A stretch of DNA of 10,169 bases from Candidatus Woesearchaeota archaeon (GTDB lineage Archaea; Nanobdellota; Nanobdellia; Woesearchaeales; JAFCFN01). Below the pieces are notes generated by a model. The model worked only from the letters and a program-made list of their open reading frames with translations, was not told the DNA's origin and did not search any database. The position numbers and the translations under genes are program-made. Location of the stretch: positions 1-10,169 of the forward strand of contig JAFCEI010000020.1 in NCBI GenBank assembly GCA_017609245.1, written 5' to 3'. Below are positions 6,601-10,169 of this stretch, in pieces. The first letter of the stretch is position 1. Every line of letters begins with the position of its first letter.

Positions 6601-7105
6601 CAATGTCTGATATCTCTTCAAGAATCATCCGTTTCTGCATAGGGGAAAGCTCGACAAACTTGATAATATCTCCCTGCAGCACTATATTGTAGCCGTCAGG
6701 ATCGATCCTTGCCAATGCCAGCATATCCAGTATCTGCTGCCTCGTCATTGTCTTGTCATTTATCTTATATGTGCTCTGGCCGTTCTGCTTGATTATCCTG
6801 GATATCTTTACAGTAGTGTCTTCTGTTGGAAATGTTTTGTTGGAATTATCAAAAAATATAGAAACCTCTGCACTCTTAGCAGGGTTTTTGTGCTTTCCGC
6901 CGTTGTATATGAGGCCAGACCCTTTTTCAGCCCTCATCCCTTTGGCACTGCTCTTTCCAAGAACAAAGCATAGTGCATCGCCTATGTTAGATTTTCCTGA
7001 TCCATTTGGTCCTAGGATGCAGTTAAACCCCTTGCCAAATAACAATTCTGTATGGTTAGCAAAAGATTTGAACCCATGCATCACTATCTTCTTGATGTGA
7101 GTCAT
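3617..7105 (-). CDS. smc: Chromosome segregation ATPase SMC
   Basis: SMC forms the long-armed dimer that organises and helps segregate chromosomal DNA, driven by ATP. The 1162-aa protein is full length. The N-terminal head has Walker A GPNGSGKS (32-39) and a Q-loop glutamine near 144 (YNIVLQGD). The first coiled coil spans about 170-510, rich in E, K, Q and L. The hinge is at about 515-665 (GIKGIHGTLSGL through SGVMHGGFRK). The second coiled coil spans about 670-1020. The C-terminal head has signature LSGGEK (1073-1078), Walker B FYVLDEVDAALD with D1101 and E1102, and a switch histidine near 1133 (IISH). The ATG overlaps the zinc-ribbon stop (TAATG), so the two are co-transcribed. Neither scpA nor scpB is nearby, although smc-scpA linkage is common elsewhere. 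Confidence 0.96.
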   Translation of the reverse strand: MTHIKKIVMHGFKSFANHTELLFGKGFNCILGPNGSGKSNIGDALCFVLGKSSAKGMRAEKGSGLIYNGGKHKNPAKSAEVSIFFDNSNKTFPTEDTTVKISRIIKQNGQSTYKINDKTMTRQQILDMLALARIDPDGYNIVLQGDIIKFVELSPMQKRMILEEISDIAVYEEKKNKALKELEKTDNKLKEAEIVLTERKTYLRELKKDRDHALKYKEMSDAIMQNRASYLNLQIQKRLKSKNEFTARLDKNKEEIEKQQAKIAKLKQDIAEKKETVSSITREIEEKGEVEQLSLRKSIEDLKVNIASSKTRLNSCKNEIVKLKQRQDQLKLGLEDIDKKIDDLNSQKSRLTAEKNKKLGTKKEIEENLAKFKADNKLDATSSIDEQIETIDKEAEEKQKHVTSLIEKQQNLLREKDKLEFEINTIDTKISKVKQLEKEHSAQLDELKNNKNLFKTLTSDLNKLLDEDSSLACQLGDNRKKIFKLQQDLAALEARAMTAEHTSLGSKSVQLLSKSGIKGIHGTLSGLGNVDSKFSTALSVAAGPRMNSIIVEDDRVANQCINYLKKNRLGTATFIPLNKIKSRETSAGIKKLSKQSNSAFGLALDLVSFDPKFKKAFSYVFANTIIVKNIETARKLGLNKAKYVSLDGDVAEMSGVMHGGFRKIKSGGFKEKDTLKELEEQHEKISELQKTITTLENIREGNEQKINDLKQRKANLEGDIIKTEKSLHLDSADTDASRDAKQKLKAKLNSIDKELEKLREDVLVSNKSLADLKIKKQQLRNQISQLRDPALIAELNTFEEQKTSLNEEIININAEIKNIDIQLNDMLAAEKANTEKIIKQNEKYESEFNEEIEGLEKKICEDSKRLSEKEKQEEVFHSKFKELFSKRTKENESIQRDEIKIDSILENVRQIEIKNNGISLELAKVNAELAGLEQDFEQYEGVKLITNRGEDELKREINRFERLKDQMGSVNMKSLEIYEAVVKEYEALIEKKTKIETEKDEILNLMAELDQKKSGLFMQTFDAVNENFQKIFSDLSKKGKAFLQLEDPKNPFEAGMSLKVKISSNKFLDIRSLSGGEKTLTTLAFIFAVQEYRPASFYVLDEVDAALDKHNSEKFSHLIRNYCNNAQYIIISHNDSIISEADSLYGISMADHGISKVTSLKI

Positions 7106-7290
7106 TATCTTAGTTTTTCTATCAGTGACAAAGACGCATTTAAAGTGCTGATCTCATCTATATCTACTTTGTATTTGCCATAATCCAGCCTGGCTTTGCA
7201 TCTAGGGCAGACTTTTGGGATCTTCTCATCTCTAGTCACCCAGCTGTATTCACATTTTTTGCAATTGATGTTCATATTCCCTCTTTTCAT
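7105..7290 (-). CDS. Small zinc-ribbon protein upstream of smc (61 aa)
   Basis: The protein holds one zinc ribbon: C10-x2-C13 (CKKCEYSWVTR), then C28-x2-C31 (KVCPRCKARLDYG), about 14 residues apart. The pattern C-x2-C-x-Y-x-W-x2-R followed by PK-x-CPRCK is frequent in small archaeal nucleic-acid-binding proteins. Residues 40-61 form a short helical tail. Its stop and the smc ATG share one base, so translation is likely coupled and a role with SMC or its expression is possible, but unproven. The start at 7290 leaves a leader of about 9 nt after the predicted transcription start; the second ATG (7275, 56 aa) has GAGGG too close upstream to be a convincing site, but is not excluded. Confidence 0.75.
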   Translation of the reverse strand: MKRGNMNINCKKCEYSWVTRDEKIPKVCPRCKARLDYGKYKVDIDEISTLNASLSLIEKLR

Positions 7291-7291
7291 A

Positions 7292-7315
7292 TAATAAGTA
7301 TAGTAATAAGTATAG
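7292..7315 (-). repeat. Tandem 12-bp repeat in the smc operon promoter
   Basis: TAATAAGTATAG occurs twice back to back (7292-7303 and 7304-7315), and a third partial copy TAAG follows (7316-7319). The array fills the space between the TATA box and the first start codon and covers the predicted transcription start near 7299. It could be a binding site for a regulator or simply AT-rich slippage. Confidence 0.5.
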
Positions 7316-7321
7316 TAAGCG

Positions 7322-7329
7322 TATATAAA
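7322..7329 (-). promoter_or_regulatory. TATA box of the zinc-ribbon/smc operon
   Basis: The minus strand reads TTTATATA, predicting a start near 7299 and a leader of about 9 nt before the ATG at 7290. It sits back to back with the promoter of the divergent gene at 7391. Confidence 0.5.
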
Positions 7330-7360
7330 GATGCATTTTAACTATTAAGTAGTCAAAAGG

Positions 7361-7368
7361 TTTATATA
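7361..7368 (+). promoter_or_regulatory. TATA box of the 7391 orphan gene
   Basis: TTTATATA is preceded by a purine-rich AAAAGG that could be the BRE. Its centre is 26-27 nt before the ATG at 7391, which predicts a leaderless mRNA. Confidence 0.6.
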
Positions 7369-7390
7369 GCAAATCAGCATATTTCCTACA

Positions 7391-7738
7391 ATGAAAGGAA
7401 AAAAATGCAATGAACAGATGGAAAGGATGGTCAAAGATATCTCTGATCTGATCAAAGTGATACCAGACCCTACTTCTTCATCAGATCCTCCAAGACCGTT
7501 AGACCTGCCTGCTTATTGGGACATTCTCTATGATAAAGATGTTGTTCTTACTGTGCACAATGATACAGATGATGTTCAAAGATATGCTGTGATCAAAAAA
7601 ATAGACATGAGCAACAGCGATCTCAGCTGTCTTATAAAAAAAACAGCAGATTTTACAGAAGGCAGATTGTTTCTGGCCGAGGATACGCGTTATAAACTTA
7701 AGGACATCTCTAAACTGACACAAATAAATTATTTATAG
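7391..7738 (+). CDS. Hypothetical protein (115 aa)
   Basis: I do not recognise a family. There is no signal peptide or membrane segment. The N-terminal 25 residues look helical (NEQMERMVKDISDLIKVI), followed by a proline/serine-rich linker (25-41, PDPTSSSDPPRPLDLP). A C-terminal part from about 42 looks alpha/beta (WDILYDKDVVLTVHNDTDD...YAVIKKIDM...RLFLAEDTRYKL). The start is supported by a well-placed TATA box 26-27 nt upstream; other ATGs occur at residues 10 and 13. It is divergent from the smc operon and convergent, with a 6-nt gap, with the next orphan of equal length. The clear promoter makes a real gene likely; no function can be given. Confidence 0.65.
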   Translation: MKGKKCNEQMERMVKDISDLIKVIPDPTSSSDPPRPLDLPAYWDILYDKDVVLTVHNDTDDVQRYAVIKKIDMSNSDLSCLIKKTADFTEGRLFLAEDTRYKLKDISKLTQINYL

Positions 7739-7744
7739 AATAGA

Positions 7745-8092
7745 TTAGCCCAAAGCATTAGCATACTTCATTCTCACCAGCCTGTTGACTGCTGGCTTTT
7801 TAGCCTGGTCATATACTCTTAGAACAGTATATGTTTTTCCTATGCAGGTTGAGTGGATTATTTCAAATTTTTTCTCATATTTTGGAAACATTCCCAAAAC
7901 ACGCGCCGTTTCTTCAAGAACAGAAATCGTATTGATTCTACCGTAAGAGATGGATCCGCAGCTCTCTTCCTCATTTTTAATCTTATGAACCAGCTTGCTT
8001 TCAGGATTATTTTTGCGTAAGTTTTTCATGCCTGCCTTGAATAAGCTTTTCACGTCTTTGCCTGTTAAATTTTTGAATTCATACTTGTCCAT
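7745..8092 (-). CDS. Hypothetical basic protein (115 aa)
   Basis: I do not recognise a family. Residues 1-45 are lysine-rich and helical-looking (KNLTGKDVKSLFKAGMKNLRK). Residues 50-100 look alpha/beta (GSISYGRINTISVLEETARVLGMF, then KKFEIIHSTCIGKTYTVLRVYD), and the end is basic. The start at 8092 (MDKYEF) is chosen because AGAGG lies 9-10 nt upstream and a TATA box at 8133-8140 predicts a transcript from near 8110. An ATG at 8101 would add three residues. A start at 8188 would add a hydrophobic leader, but it lies upstream of the promoter and is probably an artefact of AT-rich spacer. The basic character would suit nucleic-acid binding, which is only a guess. Confidence 0.6.
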   Translation of the reverse strand: MDKYEFKNLTGKDVKSLFKAGMKNLRKNNPESKLVHKIKNEEESCGSISYGRINTISVLEETARVLGMFPKYEKKFEIIHSTCIGKTYTVLRVYDQAKKPAVNRLVRMKYANALG

Positions 8093-8132
8093 CAGACTCA
8101 TCCTCTTAGGAGTAAAAGGCAAAAAGAGGTTA

Positions 8133-8140
8133 TTTATAAA
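8133..8140 (-). promoter_or_regulatory. TATA box of the 8092 orphan gene
   Basis: TTTATAAA is centred about 26 nt before a predicted start at 8110. This leaves an 18-nt leader containing the AGAGG Shine-Dalgarno for the ATG at 8092. Confidence 0.5.
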
Positions 8141-8173
8141 GTTTACTAAATAAAATAATATTTCAGATAATAA

Positions 8174-8194
8174 GAAAATAAAAAACAAAATTAA
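8174..8194 (-). terminator. T-rich terminator of the cold-shock gene
   Basis: On the minus strand, about 30-50 nt past the cold-shock stop, lies a T-rich run including six consecutive Ts. Archaeal RNA polymerase commonly terminates at such oligo-T tracts without a hairpin. It also keeps the transcript from entering the next gene's promoter at 8133-8140. Confidence 0.5.
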
Positions 8195-8221
8195 ATCTTA
8201 ATGAGAATCATCAATACTGAC

Positions 8222-8479
8222 TTACTCTTCTGGTTGTTCTTCAACAGGTTCTTCTGGCTGTGATTCTGATTGTATTTCACTGCCTTTTTGAACCAGGTTA
8301 ACATTCTGAGCTTGCTTTCCTCGCTCACTCTCAGCAGGGTCAAAAGATACAACATCATTATCTCTAATAAATGTTCCTTGCGCTATAGCTGAATGGTGAA
8401 CAAAATACTCTTCGCCATCTTCGCCTTGGATAAAACCATATCCTTTGCTCCTATTGAACCATTTTACAGTTCCTTGCAT
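8222..8479 (-). CDS. Cold-shock domain protein with acidic tail
   Basis: This is a CspA-family single-strand RNA/DNA-binding OB fold, typically an RNA chaperone that melts secondary structure. The domain occupies residues 1-65: MQGTVKWFNRSKGYGFI with RNP1 KGYGFI (12-17), RNP2 YFVHHS (25-30), and the closing SFDPAESERGKQAQNV. The remaining 20 residues (66-85) are E, Q, S and P only after QKGSEI, an acidic disordered tail beyond the 65-70 aa of bacterial CspA. GGAGG lies 7 nt before the ATG, a strong Shine-Dalgarno. A promoter at 8541-8550 gives a leader of about 40 nt. Csp genes are patchy in archaea and often thought acquired from bacteria; the domain call is firm, the history is inference. 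Confidence 0.95.
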   Translation of the reverse strand: MQGTVKWFNRSKGYGFIQGEDGEEYFVHHSAIAQGTFIRDNDVVSFDPAESERGKQAQNVNLVQKGSEIQSESQPEEPVEEQPEE

Positions 8480-8502
8480 GTTTTTTCCTCCACTAATACT
8501 TA

Positions 8503-8518
8503 TCTGATGATATTCAGA
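8503..8518 (-). promoter_or_regulatory. Small hairpin at the 5' end of the cold-shock mRNA
   Basis: TCTGA (8503-8507) and TCAGA (8514-8518) can pair around a 6-nt loop. The predicted transcription start is near 8519, so the stem would sit at the very 5' end of the leader. Five base pairs are weak and could occur by chance. Confidence 0.25.
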
Positions 8519-8540
8519 CAGGAATAAGCAATATGCATCA

Positions 8541-8550
8541 GTTTTTAAAG
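8541..8550 (-). promoter_or_regulatory. TATA-like box of the cold-shock gene
   Basis: The minus strand reads CTTTAAAAAC just after the RNase HII stop. It predicts a start near 8519 and a leader of about 40 nt that carries GGAGG. The gene may also be reached by read-through from rnhB. Confidence 0.4.
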
Positions 8551-8557
8551 CTTTGGG

Positions 8558-9208
8558 TTAAAACTCTTCCAAATCTTTCTGATACTTCATCTCTTTCAAT
8601 GTTTTGTAGCAGGCCCAGCTATGCCTGAATATTTCAGGGTATTTGTCAAAATTTTTCATAAGAAATTTCTTGGTGACAGGATCAGCAGGATAACCAGAGC
8701 CAATCGGTTCTTTTACTTTTTCCTGTATCTTTTCTACCTCCCTGTCTCTTGTAACCTTTGCTATAACTGATGCTGCAGCTGCAATAAGATGATTTGCATC
8801 TGCTTTATGCTCTACGACCAACTCAGGTTTTTCCTTTAATCTTTCTTCAATAAATGATGTATAAGCACCTATGTTTGGCGATGGGCAGTCAATGATAGCC
8901 TTGTCAGGTTTCAGCATATTGATCAGTTCTGCAGATTTTGTTGCCTCAAGCCAGTTAAGGTTCAGGCCGCCTGTGCCATACACTGCCTTGTCGATCTCTT
9001 CTGGAGAAACAACAATGATCTCATACCTTATCAGCTTGCTAAGCTTGACAAACATCATCTGCCTTTGGGAAGGTGTGAGCAGCTTGGAGTCTTTAACGCC
9101 TATTTCTGAGAGATGATCGGCCTTTTTTTCATCAATCATAGCTGCGCATATAACCATCGGCCCAATGCACGGCCCTCTTCCTGCTTCATCTATGCCTAAA
9201 ATGTTCAT
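8558..9208 (-). CDS. rnhB: Ribonuclease HII
   Basis: RNase HII cuts the RNA strand of RNA/DNA hybrids and single ribonucleotides in DNA, acting in primer removal and ribonucleotide excision repair. The 216-aa protein has the family order: GIDEAGRGP with catalytic D7 and E8; the basic/serine stretch GVKDSKLLTPSQR (37-49); D107 in AIIDCPS; and D137 in EHKADA, completing the metal-binding set. SGYPADP (171-177) carries the conserved tyrosine (Y173) that senses the RNA-DNA junction. Length is usual for archaeal RNase HII. There is no Shine-Dalgarno, and a weak TATA-like box lies about 27 nt upstream, so the mRNA is probably leaderless. It is divergent from the eS1 gene. Confidence 0.96.
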   Translation of the reverse strand: MNILGIDEAGRGPCIGPMVICAAMIDEKKADHLSEIGVKDSKLLTPSQRQMMFVKLSKLIRYEIIVVSPEEIDKAVYGTGGLNLNWLEATKSAELINMLKPDKAIIDCPSPNIGAYTSFIEERLKEKPELVVEHKADANHLIAAAASVIAKVTRDREVEKIQEKVKEPIGSGYPADPVTKKFLMKNFDKYPEIFRHSWACYKTLKEMKYQKDLEEF

Positions 9209-9229
9209 GAGGTATGGAAAGCGCGTTCT

Positions 9230-9239
9230 TATTAAAAAC
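9230..9239 (-). promoter_or_regulatory. TATA-like box of rnhB
   Basis: The minus strand reads GTTTTTAATA, centred about 27 nt before the ATG at 9208. The match is weak, but its position agrees with the leaderless promoters elsewhere in the window. Confidence 0.3.
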
Positions 9240-9258
9240 TTTACTTAAAAACAATAGT

Positions 9259-9266
9259 TTTATAAA
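9259..9266 (+). promoter_or_regulatory. TATA box of the eS1 gene
   Basis: TTTATAAA is centred 26-27 nt before the ATG at 9289, predicting a leaderless mRNA. This position argues against an in-frame upstream start at 9214. Confidence 0.6.
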
Positions 9267-9288
9267 TCTGATTTTTTTCCAGATTAAT

Positions 9289-9969
9289 ATGGCTAAGGCA
9301 AAATTGCTAAAATCAAAGAAAAAGAAATGGCTGCAGATAGTGGCTCCCAAACTGTTCAACAATCAGGTTTTAGGGGAAAGCTATGTAGCCAGTTCAGACA
9401 AGCTGATAGGCAAGCAGGTCAAGTATAACCTGATGAATCTTATCAGGAAGCCATCAAACTCAAGCATCAATCTGTCTTTTGTTGTCGACACCATAAAAGA
9501 AGACAAAGGCATGACAAAACTGGTTGGTTACGAGATGGTTCCTTCCAGCGTTAAGAGAATGGTCAAAAGAGGGAAAAACAAGGTAGAATTATCTTTCTCG
9601 TGCCTAACATCTGATGATGTACAGATAAGGATCAAACCCTTGGTGATAACAAAGTCAATCACAACAGGCGTTGTTCTGGCATCTTTGAGAAGAGGCATTG
9701 TTGATGAGCTAGTTGCTTCGATCGGCAAGCTGAACTTTGATGAATTGATGAAACAGCTAATCTCAAACCAGCTTCAGATTAGCCTGAAGAAAAAATTAAA
9801 GACTATCTATCCTATCAGAGGGGTTGTTGTCAGGTCAGCTAAGATAGAAAAAAAGACAAAAAAGACTGAAGCAAAAGTCATCAAGAAAAAGCCTGCTGAG
9901 AAAAAGCAAGAAAAGGCTGAGATAGTTGAGGAGAAAAAGCCTGCTAAAAAACCTATATCAAAAGAATAA
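9289..9969 (+). CDS. rps3ae: Small-subunit ribosomal protein eS1 (S3Ae)
   Basis: eS1 is a small-subunit ribosomal protein of archaea and eukaryotes, sited near the mRNA exit and platform. The 226-aa protein begins MAKAKLLKSKKKKWLQIVAPKLF. It follows the family pattern: KLFNNQVLGES (21-31), a GKQVKYNLMNL strand, SSVKRMVKRGKNKVELS (about 86-102), VQIRIKPLVITK, and TIYPIRGVVVRSAKI (about 173-187). The last 35-40 residues are a lysine/glutamate/alanine tail, commonly variable and presumably rRNA-contacting. The start at 9289 is set by the TATA box 26-27 nt upstream and by the conserved beginning. It is divergent from rnhB and followed 32 nt later by bud32 on the same strand. Confidence 0.93.
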   Translation: MAKAKLLKSKKKKWLQIVAPKLFNNQVLGESYVASSDKLIGKQVKYNLMNLIRKPSNSSINLSFVVDTIKEDKGMTKLVGYEMVPSSVKRMVKRGKNKVELSFSCLTSDDVQIRIKPLVITKSITTGVVLASLRRGIVDELVASIGKLNFDELMKQLISNQLQISLKKKLKTIYPIRGVVVRSAKIEKKTKKTEAKVIKKKPAEKKQEKAEIVEEKKPAKKPISKE

Positions 9970-9971
9970 GG

Positions 9972-9979
9972 TTTAAAAA
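9972..9979 (+). promoter_or_regulatory. TATA-like box of bud32
   Basis: TTTAAAAA directly follows the eS1 stop and is centred 26-27 nt before the ATG at 10002. Bud32 can thus have its own leaderless transcript. A T-rich run at 9987-9997 may at the same time end the eS1 transcript. Confidence 0.45.
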
Positions 9980-10001
9980 AGAGTTCTGTTTTATTATTAC
10001 T

Positions 10002-10169
10002 ATGATGAAAAAAATTGGCGCAGGTGCAGAAGCCATAATCTATCATCAAGGTGCTGCAGCTGTAAAAGACAGGATAGAAAAAAGCTACAGGCTTGCTGAA
10101 ATAGACCTGAAGCTTAGAAAACTAAGAACAAGAAGAGAAGCTAAGGTCCTGGACAGGCTAGCCCAAGCA
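10002..10169 (+). CDS. Kae1-associated kinase Bud32 (N-terminal part, cut by window end)
   Basis: Bud32 is the small atypical kinase/ATPase of the KEOPS complex, which makes the t6A modification of ANN-decoding tRNAs with Kae1. The 56 visible residues cover the N-lobe. GAGAEAIIY (6-14) replaces the usual glycine-rich loop, K22 in AVKDRIEKSYRLAEID is the ATP-binding lysine, and E46 in RTRREAKVLDRL is the expected helix-C glutamate. Many euryarchaea fuse Kae1 in front of Bud32. Here the protein starts on its own, directly after eS1, so it is a separate gene at least at its N-terminus. Two adjacent ATGs (10002 and 10005) are possible starts; the TATA box favours the first. The reading frame is open to the window end. 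Confidence 0.93.
   Translation, partial: MMKKIGAGAEAIIYHQGAAAVKDRIEKSYRLAEIDLKLRKLRTRREAKVLDRLAQA

Noticed and set aside
7391..8092. Toxin-antitoxin pair.
   Set aside because: The genes are convergent and separately promoted rather than in one operon, and neither shows a known toxin or antitoxin motif.
8093..8188. Hydrophobic N-terminal extension of the 8092 orphan that looks like a membrane segment.
   Set aside because: It is translated from AT-rich spacer containing the TATA box; the ATG at 8092 has a Shine-Dalgarno and the expected transcription start.
8500..8550. Box C/D-like motifs (TGATGA, CTGA) suggesting a guide RNA upstream of the cold-shock gene.
   Set aside because: Only fragments are present on either strand, without the ordered C, D', C', D set and spacing of archaeal guide RNAs.
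9214..9288. Longer eS1 start adding 25 residues.
   Set aside because: The extension covers the TATA box and is not seen in the family; the conserved protein begins MAKAKLLKSKKKKW.
1..10169. CRISPR arrays, transposases, integrases or attachment sites.
   Set aside because: No spaced repeats of 24-40 nt, no recombinase motifs and no tRNA-end duplication were seen; the only tandem repeat is two copies of a 12-mer.

Overview
The window is a gene-dense, AT-rich stretch of an archaeal chromosome. The evidence is a tRNA gene without encoded CCA, archaeal TATA boxes about 26 nt upstream of many start codons, and an information-processing gene set of archaeal type: eS1 ribosomal protein, Bud32 kinase, RtcB with archease, an Nmd3 domain, RNase HII and SMC. 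Short intergenic gaps, a minimal one-domain Nmd3, a cold-shock protein and several small orphan proteins suggest a DPANN-type archaeon (Woesearchaeota/Pacearchaeota-like). That placement is inference and not proven here.

Layout. 20-90: tRNA-Gly(TCC). 170-1175 (+): a two-gene unit encoding an unknown 125-aa protein with a hydrophobic N-terminus and a class I SAM methyltransferase resembling METTL27/WBSCR27, preceded by a leader with two competing hairpins and a displaced Shine-Dalgarno sequence. 1142-1438 (-): a stand-alone Nmd3 domain, overlapping the methyltransferase tail to tail by 34 bp. It is divergent from 1522-3362 (+), the rtcB-archease operon (RNA ligase and its activator, ATGA overlap). 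3366-7290 (-): a 65-aa orphan, the large SMC ATPase and a small zinc-ribbon protein. Transcription runs zinc ribbon, then smc (TAATG overlap), then the orphan from its own promoter. 7391-8092: two orphan proteins of 115 aa each, tail to tail. 8222-9208 (-): a cold-shock-domain protein with an acidic tail, and RNase HII. 9289-10169 (+): ribosomal protein eS1 and the start of a stand-alone Bud32 that runs off the window.

How the genes relate. Most known genes are housekeeping: RNA ligation and repair (RtcB/archease), ribosome biogenesis and translation (Nmd3 domain, eS1, tRNA-Gly), tRNA t6A modification (Bud32), chromosome organisation (SMC) and RNA/DNA hybrid removal (RNase HII). No mobile element, CRISPR array or defence island is visible.

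Two initiation styles coexist. Nmd3, rtcB, the 7391 orphan, eS1, bud32 and probably rnhB look leaderless, with a TATA centre 26-27 nt from the start codon. The cold-shock gene, the 65-aa orphan, the 8092 orphan and the internal operon genes use Shine-Dalgarno sites. The best candidates for undescribed biology are the structured leader at 130-170, the methyltransferase operon it may control, the operator-like repeats in the promoters of the 65-aa gene and the smc operon, and the single-domain Nmd3.
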